Origin: Monoplex corrugatus
Lineage: Eukaryota; Mollusca; Gastropoda; Littorinimorpha; Ranellidae
Length of the DNA stretch: 64,000 nucleotides
Direction: 5' to 3'
NCBI GenBank assembly: GCA_030674185.1
Contig: JAPXFY010000030.1
Location: 41,916,295 to 41,980,294, forward strand
The position numbers and the translations under genes were made by a program. This document shows positions 1-10,739 of the stretch, in pieces; position 1 is the first letter of the stretch; each line of letters opens with the position of its first letter. The notes under the pieces were generated by a model, which saw only the letters and a list, made by a program, of their open reading frames with translations, searched no databases and had not been told where the DNA came from.

Positions 1-485
1 GTAACTGGGAAATGTTGTGTGCATTACGTGGAATCCAAATGGGAAACCATTCTTGTATTCCATCGAGCAACATCAGAATAAATCACTGTTTTTACATTTA
101 GGTGCTCTTGATGCATTAGACTGCTTTCAACATTGTTAATTTTTGTTTGCAGGACTTAACAATATGCTGTATGCAATGACTTTGCTGGATTTTGAGCAAT
201 TTATTCAAATTGACTGAATTTTATAATTTCTTGGATTTCAGTGAATATTGAATTCTATTCGTTAGATGTCACACAGTGATACATACAAGTGGAAATGCAC
301 TAATTCAGTTGATTCATCCTTTCACTTAATTCATTCTTTGAATTGGTCCATTCTGGGATTGCTGGAAGTCATAAGCAGGAGGGGGGGGGGGGGGGGGGGG
401 ACTAGTTCATCAGTTCATGTTGAGATTCCATTTTTGGTTACATTTTCACAACTTGAGCTGTAAAATCACTGCATTGGTGTAGCTT
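1..485. other. No recognisable gene; 20-base poly-G run
   Basis: No coding exon or repeat family could be recognised on either strand. The only notable feature is an uninterrupted run of about 20 G at 381-400, which could form a G-quadruplex and is prone to length error. Confidence 0.6.
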
Positions 486-660
486 TTAAACAGTAAAAAT
501 ATGGTGCCCGCGTTGGTTAATGGTCAGTGGCTGCAGGATACTCAGGTCGTCATTGGCCATCCAAGCAATGTCATCGTCAATATCTGGAAAGCTGAAGTGT
601 CCACTTCTGTCTCGCACAAATTTCACCAGCGTCTCACCACCTTCTGACTTCAGAACCTGG
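486..660 (-). CDS. Terminal coding exon of an unrecognised minus-strand gene
   Basis: Read on the minus strand, a good acceptor (TTTCCAG, cut at 660/661) opens an uninterrupted frame of about 57 residues that ends at a TAA stop (486-488). The peptide begins VLKSEGGETLVKFVRDRSGH, has an acidic centre (DIDDDIAWMANDD) and ends GHHIFTV. Its composition looks like a real globular C-terminus and unlike the surrounding repeats. I do not recognise the family. Upstream exons of this gene should lie at higher coordinates; one candidate is at 2094-2237. An exon of a decayed transposon is the main alternative. Confidence 0.45.
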
Positions 661-2093
661 AAATTACACACACACACACACACTCACACACACACACAGC
701 TCTGAATAAATGCTTTGATTATCGTATAATGTGGAAAAGGTGAACTAAAAGTTTCAACATTAAGAAGTGTAAGCGACATTGTATTGATCAGATCTTATGC
801 CTATGTACATTTTTAAAACCTACAGCAGGTTGTTGTTTTTTTTAACTAACTGTCCTATTGGACAAAATTATGACCATGGTACTGCCTTCAAGTTCAAAAC
901 AATGTATCCTTACCAGTCCATTGTAGAATAATGACTAGCAACAATAATACTGATACTAATTTTTGTAATGATAATAGTAATGATAATAACAAGACAAGGA
1001 GTGAGAGTGGTTTCTCTGTAGTGCACAAACAAGAAGTATAATCCAATCCGTTGTTTTAACAAGTAATCTTTTAATAGCCACTCAAAAGTAAGGCATAAAA
1101 AGCACAATGTAGATCTGTATGCTGAGCCAGTTTTAGATAAAAAATGTGCGTAAAGAGGAAGCACAACTGTCATCTCAATAGATCTGAATCACTTCCACTG
1201 TAACCAACAAACTTTTCTTTTGGCAAGGTATTTAATATGGCTTTCCTTCTCCCTTAATTTGCAGTTGGAGTATTCATCTTCAAAGAAAGAATAGATCTAG
1301 ATCTACAGTTCAGTGGCTGGGGAAAAAGAAACAAAATACGTAAAGACTGTGACCTGCATACCTTGAAACAAAATCTGCAACAATGTTTCCTCTCTGCAGT
1401 AACTCACGTCACAAAGTGCTGACTTTTAAAAATTCTCTGTAGATTTCAACAGCTGTATGTCTTTAATTGGACCATGTAATTGGAATACCATAATCGTTTG
1501 TTTTCTGTCCAAAGACATCAATTTGTTGCGAAACGGAAATTGATAACAATGATTCAGCAAGCGTGCGTTGCCGTGGAATCTAAAACCAGTGGCACTTAAA
1601 ACTATTCCACGAAATTTCCTTTTTGCTGAGAGCGTTCCTTTCCGAAACACAAACAGTAGGGCTCACAATATTTTTATTAGTCACAACACACGCAGTAAAG
1701 CTTGTACATGTATAAACAAAAAGTGTCAACGAAAATGCTCCATATAACGTTTATTCGTTACATGTGCTACAAGAGAAACGAGAAATTACAGCTTTCATTT
1801 CTGCAGAATCCCACGACTATGATTCGTTGTATACGTAACATCATGAATGCATGCTGAGTTTTGCGAAATAAAAGAGACTTGCCTGTACACTGTAAACTTA
1901 AGAAAGTTTCCACATTTTCATGCACAGTTGAAATCGTATTGAAATGTTTGTGGGTTACTACAGAAACAATCGAAAATGCTCACATTTGGTTCGCATTTAG
2001 AGAGAATCGATCATTATTTACTCTTTTACTGATTTTTATCCAGAAAATCTTATCTATTTTTAATAAACAATAAAAGCAAAATTGAATCCTTAC
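661..2093. other. Non-coding stretch with a short AC microsatellite
   Basis: An (AC)n tract lies at about 667-700. The rest is A+T-rich sequence with stop-dense frames. If the exon at 486-660 and the candidate at 2094-2237 belong together, this is their intron on the minus strand. Confidence 0.4.
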
Positions 2094-2237
2094 CTCAGTT
2101 TGCTTGCCACACACACACACCAAACAGGAGATGCCGACACTTGTGGTGACGTTGAGCAAATGTGATGTGCGTTTCAAAGCGTTGGGTGGAGACGAGTCAA
2201 CCAATGTCCAGCTTGTGTTTGAGCATACATGGGCCAT
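2094..2237 (-). CDS. Candidate minus-strand exon (low confidence)
   Basis: On the minus strand an open stretch ends with CTGAG followed by GTAAGG, a strong donor (cut at 2093/2094). One frame reads ...KRTSHLLNVTTSVGISCLVC..., but no family is recognised. The 5' boundary and the frame are uncertain. It is listed because its donor faces the acceptor of the exon at 486-660. Confidence 0.22.
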
Positions 2238-3107
2238 GTGCCGCTTGTCATGTACACATTTTCTTTGTTCTCAAACACTTTAGATTCAGAGGAATGGGCC
2301 AAGATAATTGACTTTGATGATGAGCAAGAAGGATAGGTTGTGTGCGTTACACTAGGAAGCAAAACATGCCACGCTGTAAGCACCGTCAGAGAAACTTGCA
2401 TTCAGCTTCATATTTCAACGAACTGAATCGTGAGCAGGAAGAACAATCCCCAAAGATGCATTTTGGAGTAATTTTGAATCAGTTGAAGCACAACTGTGTG
2501 TTGTGGGTAGAACGGAATGCAAGCGTTATCAGTGGAAACTAATGAAACGCACGATCGCCGTATTTTTGGATGCACCAAACGCAACTTATTGCGTGAAGTT
2601 TTGCAATGGCTTATTGTGGGTGGGATTAATGTTTTATTTACTAGCAGGACACACACAATTCATTTGTGTGTTGCTTGTTCTGATTAAGTTACACTGATGT
2701 ACAAGTTTCAACCCAAGCCATGTCCCACTTTCTGGCGCCTTTTTTGTCATAACCACAGACAAAATAAAAACAATAAAAAATCAGGCAAACACAAATGGTG
2801 ATGAACAATGTTTTATTTTGTTGAAGAAACATGTCAACAAACTGACTGAAATAAAAAAAACTCCACCAACATATGCAAAGGCAGCTATAACTGAAACTGA
2901 AGTGAGGGCCCTATCATTCTACTGGGTGATTCCAGTATTGTAGACGTGCACATATATGTGTATATATATATATATTTCATACTCCTCTTTCTCTCCATCC
3001 TCCCACCCACCCACCCCCCTCTGTCTGTCTGTCTCTCTCAGATACAATTGCGACTTTTCATGTTTACACACGAACAACTATTTATGTATATATATATGTA
3101 TGTTTAC
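2238..3107. other. Unassigned sequence upstream of the piggyBac fragment
   Basis: There is no confident exon here. A + strand stretch near 2268-2335 reads NTLDSEEWAKIIDFDDEQEG before a stop. It is acidic, as piggyBac transposase N-termini often are, but too short to assign. A pyrimidine-rich tract (2975-3038) and an AG at 3108-3109 precede the transposase homology. Confidence 0.3.
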
Positions 3108-3827
3108 AGATACTTGTATCAAAAGAAGACTGGGGCATGTGGCACCATCAAGGCCAATCGACTAGTCAAGGATGTGACGGATCTGGAGGTGAACACCAAA
3201 GGGGAGGTCCAAAGTCTTCACTGTGATGAGCTGTTGGCAGTGAAATGGCACTCCTCCAAGGTGGTGTATCTTCTCAGCACCATCCACGACAATACCATGA
3301 GAATGGTTCGGAGGAGAGGACGGGCAGCTGTGAGGAAGCCTACTTGTGTTGTTGACTACAACAGCAAGATTGGGGCAGTCGACAAGCAGGATTCCATGAT
3401 CGAGCCCTACGATGCCACTCGCAAAACAGCAAGATGGTATAAGAAAGTGATCATCCATCTCCTTCAGGTGGCTCTCTTGAATGCTTACCTTCTGTACAAG
3501 AAGGATGGGCATCCCAAGGATTTCCTGTCTTTTCAAGGAGACGTAATTTTCAGCCTGCTGTTGTCAGGCCTGGCCAAGCCTCCTGATGCGCTGCGTGGGC
3601 CAGACCTTGACGAGGATTTCATCCGCCTGGCAGAAAGGTATTTCCCTTCCAAAGTGCCGGAAACAGAAAAGCAGGGAAGCAAGATACAAAGGCGTTGCCG
3701 TGTGTGCAGCAGCAAGAAGCTTCGACGGATGTCGACATACTGCTGTCTGTCCTGCCCCAGCAAGCCAGGACTGTGTGCGGCACCATGCTTCATGGATTAC
3801 CACACCAAGCTTCAGTACTGGCTGTAG
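3108..3827 (+). pseudogene. 5'-truncated piggyBac transposase (C-terminal half)
   Basis: The open frame of about 239 codons ends at TAG 3825-3827. In order it shows the piggyBac motifs KKTGACGTIKANR, LLAVKWHSSKVVYLLST, KPTCVVDYNSKIGAVDKQD (the GVD-type aspartate is the third catalytic D of the family), RKTARWYKKVIIHLL and NAYLLYK. The C-terminal cysteine-rich zinc-binding domain follows (CRVCSSKK...YCCLSCPSKPGLC...CFMDYH). The first half, with the first two catalytic aspartates, is absent. The frame extends 5' into low-complexity DNA (to 2946), but that part has no homology. TTTACAG just before the homology could act as a splice acceptor, so an exon of a domesticated gene is possible. A 3' truncation-free but 5'-lost relic is more likely. 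Confidence 0.85.
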
Positions 3828-3892
3828 CAAATTTCTATTTGCTTTTCAACACTGACCTCCTGCCCTCTAACTTGATCTCCTCTGTGTGTGTG

Positions 3893-3912
3893 TGGGGGGG
3901 GGGGGGGGGGGG
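3893..3912 (+). repeat. Poly-G run
   Basis: About 20 G follow a short (TG)n tract. A second G-run of the same size is at 381-400, and others are at 16,622-16,643 and 17,347-17,366. Confidence 0.8.
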
Positions 3913-3919
3913 GTGTGCT

Positions 3920-4900
3920 TCAAAAATTATGTGTAAAATTGAAATTTGATTCAATGGCTTTATTTTATGTGTCAATTGAAAGAAAAATATGTTAGCTGCA
4001 AAGTTTGTATAACATTTGTTTATCAAATATGCATCTGGGAGGTTCTAATTTTTTTTTATAATTCGTTACCCCATAATCGGAATTTGCTGAACAAAATTTC
4101 GTCTAGTGTGAAGTTGATAGTACCTTGTCTCTTATCATCAAGAGTGAATTGCAACAGGCTCTAGGTTGATTTTATCCATATGGACATGTTCACAAGTAAT
4201 TTCCCAGTACATAAAAGTATATTTTGTCTTATTCTTTGGTTGAAATATCGTGTAGCTGCTTGTCTCTTGTCAAAGTTTGTTTGCGCACAGCGTCCGCATT
4301 TTTAGTACATATTCTTTCAAAATTATGTGTAAAATTGAAATTTGATTCAATGACTTTATTTTTTGTGTCAATTGAAAGAAAAATATGTTAGCTGCAAAGT
4401 TTGTATAGCATTTGTTTATCAAATGTGCATCTGGGAGATTCTAATTTTTTTTATAATGTATTACCCAATAATCGAAATTTGCCAGACAACATTTCATTCA
4501 GTGTTTACTTGACAGTATGTTATAATACAGCCCCAGGACCAAACTGCAAATGCTTTCAACTTATTTTTGTTACTTTGACCATAGTGGCACAGAGTTTAGT
4601 TGTGCAAAAATGTATATGTTTTGGCCCTTTTTCCTTATTTAGCCTCTGTGTCTGTCTGAGCTACAGTGGCCTATTATCGTCAAATTTCCGTATTTTATTT
4701 AGGTGCGTATTCCATAATTTGTAAAATATTGAAATGTTGACTCATTGCCTAGTTTTTGGTATCATTTGAAAGAAAAATAAATTTTCTACAAAAAATATTA
4801 TAATCTTGTCTATTGATTTTGCCTCTGTAAGCTTGCATATTTTTTGTGTGAATTATTACCCTAAATTTGGGAAAAACGTCTGGCACTGGTGATGCACTAA
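3920..4900 (+). repeat. Three direct repeats (~200 bp) downstream of the transposase
   Basis: The segment at ~3923-4140 is repeated at ~4316-4525 with high identity (both contain GTTAGCTGCAAAGTTTGTAT). A more diverged third copy lies at ~4700-4890. The block lies between the transposase stop and the TTAA end at 4929-4932, so it may be the 3' non-coding part of the piggyBac element. Confidence 0.6.
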
Positions 4901-4911
4901 TTTGTGTCAAT

Positions 4912-4932
4912 AGCTGGCAGCGAACAGGTTAA
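4912..4932 (+). mobile_element. Right terminus of a piggyBac-like element (TTAA)
   Basis: GGCAGCGAACAGG is followed by TTAA (4929-4932), the usual form of a piggyBac-type right end (terminal GG next to a TTAA target duplication). It may close the element whose transposase ends at 3827. No matching left end was found in the window. Confidence 0.45.
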
Positions 4933-5149
4933 ATACAGGTGTAGAGTCTTTTGACTCTTCGAAATTCCTTTGTTTTGGGTACCGCGAAAACAAGCCAAAA
5001 ATAGAGTTCCATGTCTCCTACGGTCAAAGGGAAAGAAATCTACTTAGAAAAATGGTTAAACTCTGCTGTCAGTATAATCTCCCTTATCATAGTATGCAAA
5101 TAGTCACGGTAAAAAAAACCATAACATCTCCGCAGCTATAGCTGTGGAG

Positions 5150-5209
5150 CATCGCAGTCGAGACACGGAGCTCCGCAACTATGACTGCGAAGTGTCGCCA
5201 ACGAGTTAA
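5150..5209 (+). mobile_element. Right terminus of a second TTAA element
   Basis: GTGTCGCCAACGAG is followed by TTAA (5206-5209). The terminus holds imperfect inverted subrepeats around GCAGTCGAGACACGGAGC. It ends 52 bp before visible exon 1 of TTC12. No left end is visible nearby. Confidence 0.4.
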
Positions 5210-5260
5210 TGTTTAACATATTTGAACATTTTTTTAAGAGTCTGTGTCATGAATGTCCAG

Positions 5261-5361
5261 GCCATCGACAAAGTGAAAGACAACGCCATGCTCTACACCA
5301 ACCGTGCACAAACATTGATCAAGCTGGGAAAGCATGAAGAAGCCTTGAAAGACGCACTGGC
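5261..5361 (+). CDS. TTC12: TTC12, visible exon 1 (TPR helix A/B)
   Basis: The exon encodes ...IDKVKDNAMLYTNRAQ and then IKLGKHEEALKDAL, a textbook TPR motif (LYTNRA, then EEAL) that aligns with the TPR region of animal TTC12. The donor GC|GTAGGG leaves phase 2; without splicing, the frame meets TAG at 5363-5365. The acceptor is uncertain (AG at 5238, 5240 or 5260); 5261 is chosen because homology starts there. The N-terminal exons of the protein are not in view. TTC12 acts in the cytoplasm in preassembly of ciliary dynein arms; loss in humans causes a form of primary ciliary dyskinesia. Confidence 0.75.
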
Positions 5362-5365
5362 GTAG

Positions 5366-7085
5366 GGATGTCTGTTTGGAGTGATTTGGCATGTGTTTGT
5401 GCAGATATGTTGGCTGGAGTGTCTGTGTGGTGAAGGTTGATTTGACCACTGTGTTTGTGCAGTATATTGTTGTGGCTGGGAGTGTCTGTTGTGGTTGAGT
5501 TGTTGCCACTGTGTTTGTGCAGTATATTGTTGTGGCTGGGAGTGTCTGTGTGGTGAAGGTTGTAAATTTTTGGGCCACTGTGTTTGTGCAGTATATTGTT
5601 GTGGCTGGGAGTGTCTGTTGTGGTGAAGGTTGATTTGGCCACTGTGTTTGTGCAGTATATTGTTGTGGCTGGGAGTGTCTGTTGTGGTGAAGGTTGATTT
5701 GACCTCTGTGTTTGTGCAGTATATTGTTGTGGCTGGGAGTGTCTGTTGTGGTGAAGGTTGATTTGGCCACTGTGTTTGTGCAGTATATTGTTGTGGCTGG
5801 GAGTGTCTGTGTGGTGAAGGTTGATTTGGCCACTGTGTTTGTGCAGTATATTGTTGTGGCTGGGAGTGTCTGTTGTGGTGAAGGTTGATTTGGCCACTGT
5901 GTTTGTGCAGTATATTGTTGTGGCTGGGAGTGTCTGTGTGGTGAAAGGTTGATTTGACCTCTGTGTTTGTGCAGTATATTGTTGTGGCTGGGAGTGTCTG
6001 TTGTGGTGAAGGTTGATTTGGCCACTGTGTTTGTGCAGTATATTGTTGTGGCTGGGAGTGTCTGTGTGGTGAAGGTTGATTTGGCCACTGTGTTTGTGCA
6101 GTTATTGTTGTGGCTGGGAGTGTCTGTGTGGTGAAGGTTGATTTGGCCACTGTGTTTGTGCAGTATATTGTTGTGGCTGGGAGTGTCTGTTGTGGTGAAG
6201 GTTGATTTGGCCACTGTGTTTGTGCAGTATATTGTTGTGGCTGGGAGTGTCTGTGTGGTGAAGGTTGATTTGACCACTGTGTTTGTGCAGTATATTGTTG
6301 TGGCTGGGAGTGTCTGTTGTGGTAAAGGTTGATTTGACCTCTGTGTTTGTGCAGTATATTGTTGTGGCTGGGAGTGTCTGTGTGGTGAAGGTTGATTTGG
6401 CCACTGTGTTTGTGCAGTATATTGTTGTGGCTGGGAGTGTCTGTGTGGTGAAGGTTGATTTGGCCACTGTGTTTGTGCAGTATATTGTTGTGGCTGGGAG
6501 TGTCTGTTGTGGTGAAGGTTGATTTGGCCACTGTGTTTGTGCAGTATATTGTTGTGGCTGGGAGTGTCTGTGTGGTGAAGGTTGATTTGGCCACTGTGTT
6601 TGTGCAGTATATTGTTGTGGCTGGGAGTGTCTGTTGTGGTGAAGGTTGATTTGGCCACTGTGTTTGTGCAGTATATTGTTGTGGCTGGGAGTGTCTGTTG
6701 TGGTGAAGGTTGATTTGGCCACTGTGTTTGTGCAGTATATTGTTGTGGCTGGGATGTCTGTTGTGGTGAAGGTTGATTTGCCTCTGTGTTTGTGCAGTTT
6801 ATTGTTGAGGATGCCTTGGAGTGTGTGTGTGGTGAAGGTTGAATTTGGTCCACTGTTTTGTGGTGTATGTGTGTGGTGTGTGGTGTCTGTGTGGTGAAGG
6901 TTGATTTGGCCACTGTGTGTTGTGCGTTATATTGTTGTGGCTGGGATGTTTGTTGTGGTGAGGTTGATTTGGCCACTGTGTTTGTGCAGTATATTGTTGT
7001 GGCTGGGAGTGTCTGTGTGGTGAAGGTTGATTTGGCCACTGTGTTTGTGCAGTATATTGTTGTGGCTGGATTATTTGATTGTGCA
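5366..7085 (+). repeat. Minisatellite, 63/64-bp units, ~26 copies
   Basis: The unit contains GTTTGTGCAGTATATTGTTG and GGTGAAGGTTGATTTGGCC. Two length forms differ by one T (TCTGTTGTGG against TCTGTGTGG) and are interspersed. The array starts within a few bases of the TTC12 donor at 5361. The last ~300 bp is degenerate. Long frames on both strands across it are products of the periodicity and are not genes. Confidence 0.95.
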
Positions 7086-7229
7086 GATGTAAGTGTGTAT
7101 TTTCTTCTCGTTTGATTCTTGTTTTATATTAGCACCCACTTTAATTGATATGGCCAAAGGGAGATTGCTATCCTTTGGAAGTGGGGATGGGATGATGGTA
7201 GATGATGAATAATGAAATTGTCATCTTTT

Positions 7230-7324
<95 letters not shown>

Positions 7325-7468
7325 AGTATGTGTGTGTGTGCTAGTGCGATTGTGTGTGTATGGGTGGATTTGTGGATGTGTCTGTATGTGCTTGTATGCA
7401 CACAGGCTTGCTGTTGCGTGTATTTTTAAGTATATGTGTATTTATCTTGAATTGGCATACTAGGTTCA
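7086..7468. repeat. (GT)n microsatellite in TTC12 intron
   Basis: The (GT)n run occupies about 7233-7322 with one interruption and continues degenerate to ~7400. The flanks are unremarkable A+T-rich sequence. Confidence 0.85.
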
Positions 7469-7705
7469 AAATCTAAAACAAGTGTGACGCCCACGTTCAA
7501 GCAAACAGGAACCAGAAAAAACATGAAAAAAGAATCAGAACACATATTCAATACAAGTTTTACAACCAGACAAGACAGACACAAATTTTTGGCCAACTGG
7601 CCTTTGTCAAGCGTAAGATCACAAACAAACACGACATACAAAAATTAGAAGAAAAGGACTGAAACTTCCCTGCTGCTTCGTTCAGTGTGAGAAAGGGACC
7701 CGGTT
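7469..7705 (+). repeat. Dispersed repeat: single arm of the foldback element at 20.3 kb
   Basis: The segment shares long, near-identical stretches with 20,325-20,600 (for example CAAGCAAACAGGAACCAGAA and GGCCAACTGGCCTTTGTCAA). Here only one arm is present, without the inverted partner. Confidence 0.7.
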
Positions 7706-7785
7706 AAACTTGAAGAAAGGGCAACTAATGTATGCGTCATAAATGATTGGAATAGATTCTTTCGTGTTTTTTTGTGTTACAACAG

Positions 7786-7801
7786 ACAGTTGCTCTCCCA
7801 G
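7786..7801 (+). CDS. TTC12: Possible 16-nt TTC12 microexon
   Basis: A pyrimidine-rich acceptor (GTTACAACAG) and a good donor (CCCAG|GTGAAA) bracket ACAGTTGCTCTCCCAG. Visible exon 1 ends in phase 2 and exon 2 must start in phase 0; 16 nt is the length that joins them in frame, giving ...KDALAQLLSQANPNSIK.... The joined TPR helix is two residues longer than usual, so an undetected exon or a sequence error are alternatives. Confidence 0.35.
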
Positions 7802-8039
7802 GTGAAAACTTGTTGTCATACTGTGATACTATTTGTTTGTTTGTTTATTGTTGCTGTCCCATCATCTGTACTCTTGTATTACTATCACAATGTGGCTTAT
7901 TTGGCTCTCCAATACCGCTCCAAATCCACCAGGGTCATTATGAGAGCAAGGCATGAAGGGCCACAGAATTGTAGGCAATTTTTCACAATACTTGATGATG
8001 AGAATGAGGTTGATAGTACTGATGCCATGGAGTTCCATT

Positions 8040-8365
8040 TTTGGATAGAGACTGCATGACAGGGCTGTGCTCATTGTTTTGATGTATCCTGGCACAGCCA
8101 GGTTTGTAAAGTGCAGACACTCATCAGAGTGATGGTCATGGATAAGTTCAAGCAATGACATCAGTGTGCATACTGTATCAGTGGATGACATCTCCACTGT
8201 GATGCTCTCATTCCTATGGTGTGGCTCTCAAGTCTGGGTGGGAAACTGCTCAAAGCTGAAAAATCTCAGAATCATGTTTTAAATTGATGGAGGTTCAAAC
8301 CTGTGATTTCCCAGTCAGTGATCCATCGTGTTAACCACTTTGTTATGTGAACTGGTTCTTTCGTT
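8040..8365 (-). mobile_element. tRNA-derived SINE, family A, minus strand
   Basis: Read on the minus strand, a tRNA-like head (A-box-like AAAGTGGTTAAC, B-box-like GGTTTGAACCTCC, about 8290-8360) is followed by a body. The body recurs at 9.3-11.0 kb, 37.5-37.8 kb and 63.1-63.3 kb and ends in the shared GTACAGCCCTGTCAC-type motif. The copy is strongly diverged. Confidence 0.6.
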
Positions 8366-8481
8366 TATTTGTATGTGGGAATGGGTTAAGTGTGGAGTTA
8401 GCCAGTCAGACTCTTTCATGCCATGGTGTTTTTGAGGTGCACATTGTGTGTGCTGCACAGGCAGGGTTCCTATGCTCCTTG
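8366..8481. other. Unassigned intronic sequence
   Basis: A short single-copy-looking spacer between the SINE and the 57-bp tandem array. Confidence 0.4.
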
Positions 8482-8775
8482 AAACTCCTTGATACCTCTT
8501 GATATTTTAATTGCCTTTTTCAAGGCCTTGAATCCTCCAAACTCCTTGATACCTCTTGATATTTTAATTGCATTTTTCAAGGCCTTGAATCCTCCAAACT
8601 CCTTGATACCTCTTGATATTTTAATTGCCTTTTTCAAGGCCTTGAATCCTCCAAACTCCTTGATACCTCTTCATATTTTAATTGCCTTTTTCAAGGCCTT
8701 GAATCGTCCAAACTCCTTGAAACCCCTTGATATTTTAATTGCCTTTTTCAAGGCCTTGAATCCTCTTGAAATCTG
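8482..8775 (+). repeat. Tandem repeat, 57-bp unit, 5 copies
   Basis: The unit contains CCTTGATACCTCTTGATATT and CAAGGCCTTGAATCCTCC. Because 57 is a multiple of 3, frames stay open through the array on both strands, but no coding function is implied. CAAGGCCTTG is a perfect palindrome in each unit. Confidence 0.95.
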
Positions 8776-9240
8776 ATAAATCAGGAATTGAGTCTTTAAA
8801 CCTCTTTGAAAACCCTTGAAAACAGAGCCATGAAATCTGAAAGAAAAAAAAAGCATTGACTTTTTCCTGATGGCGCTGTTCATGAAATAAAAGACTGATT
8901 TTTTTTCTGATGTCACAGTTCTTCTTGAATAAAAGACATCTTTTTTTTTTCCTGATGGCACTGAAATCTATGAAATATTATCCAAACTATTCAGATACTG
9001 ACAAGTTCTAAATTTGATTTTGTAATGTTGGATACAAATTGCTGTAAGCGATCTTATCTTGCTTTCTCTGTAACACACTCTTGAAATCCCACAAAATAGT
9101 CTTAAAAGGCTCTTGAAATCTCCTCAGATTTTATTCTCAGCAGTCTGTAGGAACCCTAAAGAGAACATTGGATCGTCATCTTACCCCAAAATCAGCGTCC
9201 GTACTGTCACTTGGGTGAAACATCCCTGTCTGTTTAGAAA
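8776..9240. repeat. Short degenerate tandem repeat and unassigned sequence
   Basis: Between 8850 and 8965 a unit with TTTTTTCCTGATG and CATGAAATAAAAGAC is repeated about three times. Nothing is recognised from 8970 to 9240. Confidence 0.5.
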
Positions 9241-9397
9241 TTGAACCCAACCAGTCCACCAGAATGCAGCAGTCATGCAACAGATTAACAGCTGGAAAGC
9301 TGTGGATTTGAAGCCGATTAATCCTGTCAACATTATTTTGTGGATTTTTTCCCCTAGCCAGCTTCTACCTAGAGTTAAGCATGTTGTGGACTCGTTG

Positions 9398-10336
9398 AGA
9401 AGATTGGGACTATACAGTTAAATCTCGTCCATTTCATAGATATGTGATAGAGGATGCTGGTCAGAAGATTGGGACTATACAGTTAAATCTCGTCCATTTC
9501 ATGGATATGTCATAGAGGATGCTGGTCAGAAGATTGGGACTATACAGTTAAATCTCGTCCATTTCATGGATATGTCATAGAGGATGCTGGTCAGAAGATT
9601 GGGACTATACAGTTAAATCTCGTCCATTTCATGGATATGTCATAGAGGATGCTGGTCAGAAGATTGGGACTATACAGTTAAATCTCGTCCATTTTATGGA
9701 TATGTCATAGAGGATGCTGGTCAGAAGATTGGGACTATACAGTTAAATCTCGTCCATTTCATGGATATGTCATAGAGGATGCTGGTCAGAAGATTGGGAC
9801 TATACAGTTAAATCTCGTCCATTTCATGGATATGTCATAGAGGATGCTGGTCAGAAGATTGGGACTATACAGTTAAATCTCGTCCATTTTATGGATATGT
9901 CATAGAGGATGCTGGTCAGAAGATTGGGACTATACAGTTAAATCTCGTTCATTTTATGGATATGTCATAGAGGATGCTGGTCAGAAGATTGGGACTATAC
10001 AGTTAAATCTCGTCCATTTCATGGATATGTCATAGAGGATGCTGGTCAGAAGATTGGGACTATACAGTTAAATCTCGTCCATTTTATGGATATGTCATAG
10101 AGGATGCTGGTCAGAAGATTGGGACTATACAGTTAAATCTCGTCCATTTCATGGATATGTCATAGAGGATGCTGGTCAGAAGATTGGGACTATACAGTTA
10201 AATCTCGTCCATTTCATGGATATGTCATAGAGGATGCTGGTCAGAAGATTGGGACTATACAGTTAAATCTCGTCCATTTCATGGATATGTGATAGAGGAT
10301 GCTGGTCAGAAGATTGGGACTATACAGTTAAATCTC
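9398..10336 (+). repeat. 65-bp tandem array inside the SINE
   Basis: Fourteen nearly identical units contain AGATTGGGACTATACAGTTA and TATGTCATAGAGGATGCTGG. Most differences are single substitutions such as TTTCATGG against TTTTATGG. The last unit resumes at 10,740 after the insertion at 10,337-10,739. Confidence 0.95.
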
Positions 10337-10739
10337 ATGAAACAACTCGCCATTTCTGGGAAGAAGAGGACTAGAGCCCTTAAAGCGATGGCAGAGGCAG
10401 CAGAAAGGAGCTCAAGCTGGATCTGGGCAAGGAGGAACGAAAAAGTGAACTTCATAAGGATTAAATTCCCTACAGATGATGTGTGCCCCGTTAGCACATT
10501 GGTAAAACCGCGTACCGCAGTTCTGAAGCGCAGAATCGCCCAGGTTCGATCCCGGGTGGGAAAAAAAAAAAAAAAAAATAGACAACAGCAGAAGGGCATC
10601 CAGGAGTCATGACCTGGATGTGGCCCGGCCCCCCGAGAGTGTAAGGAATTCAGGGCCGAAACACTTGTCTAAAGGGGGTTACTTCTCTGAAGACCTTCTG
10701 TTGTCTAGCTCTCCCTAGAGTTTCTTTCTACCTTCTACC
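10337..10739 (+). mobile_element. 403-bp insertion with 8-bp target duplication and a tRNA-like core
   Basis: The 65-bp unit is broken at TAAATCTC (10,329-10,336), and the same octamer restarts the unit at 10,740-10,747. This gives an 8-bp target-site duplication. The insert holds a tRNA-like segment (about 10,484-10,560; TTAGCACATTGGTAA and the B-box GGTTCGATCCC), an A-run of ~18, and then ~160 bp ending in a pyrimidine-rich tail. The internal position of the promoter-like core and A-run is unusual for a simple SINE. A fragment of a larger retroelement is possible. Confidence 0.6.
10484..10560 (+). other. tRNA-like segment (SINE head or tRNA pseudogene)
   Basis: A- and B-box-like motifs are spaced as in a tRNA, and the B box GGTTCGATCCC is a consensus match. 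The acceptor stem does not pair convincingly and an A-run follows directly, so it is read as a SINE-type head and not a functional tRNA. Confidence 0.5.

Noticed and set aside
2946..3107. N-terminal extension of the transposase frame
   Set aside because: It translates TA-rich and pyrimidine-rich low-complexity DNA (Ile/Tyr and Ser/Pro runs) without piggyBac homology.
5234..7039. 601-residue minus-strand ORF (and shorter overlapping ones)
   Set aside because: It is generated entirely by the 63/64-bp minisatellite; the one-base unit variants make all frames cycle through the same peptides. It overlaps a TTC12 exon on the other strand.
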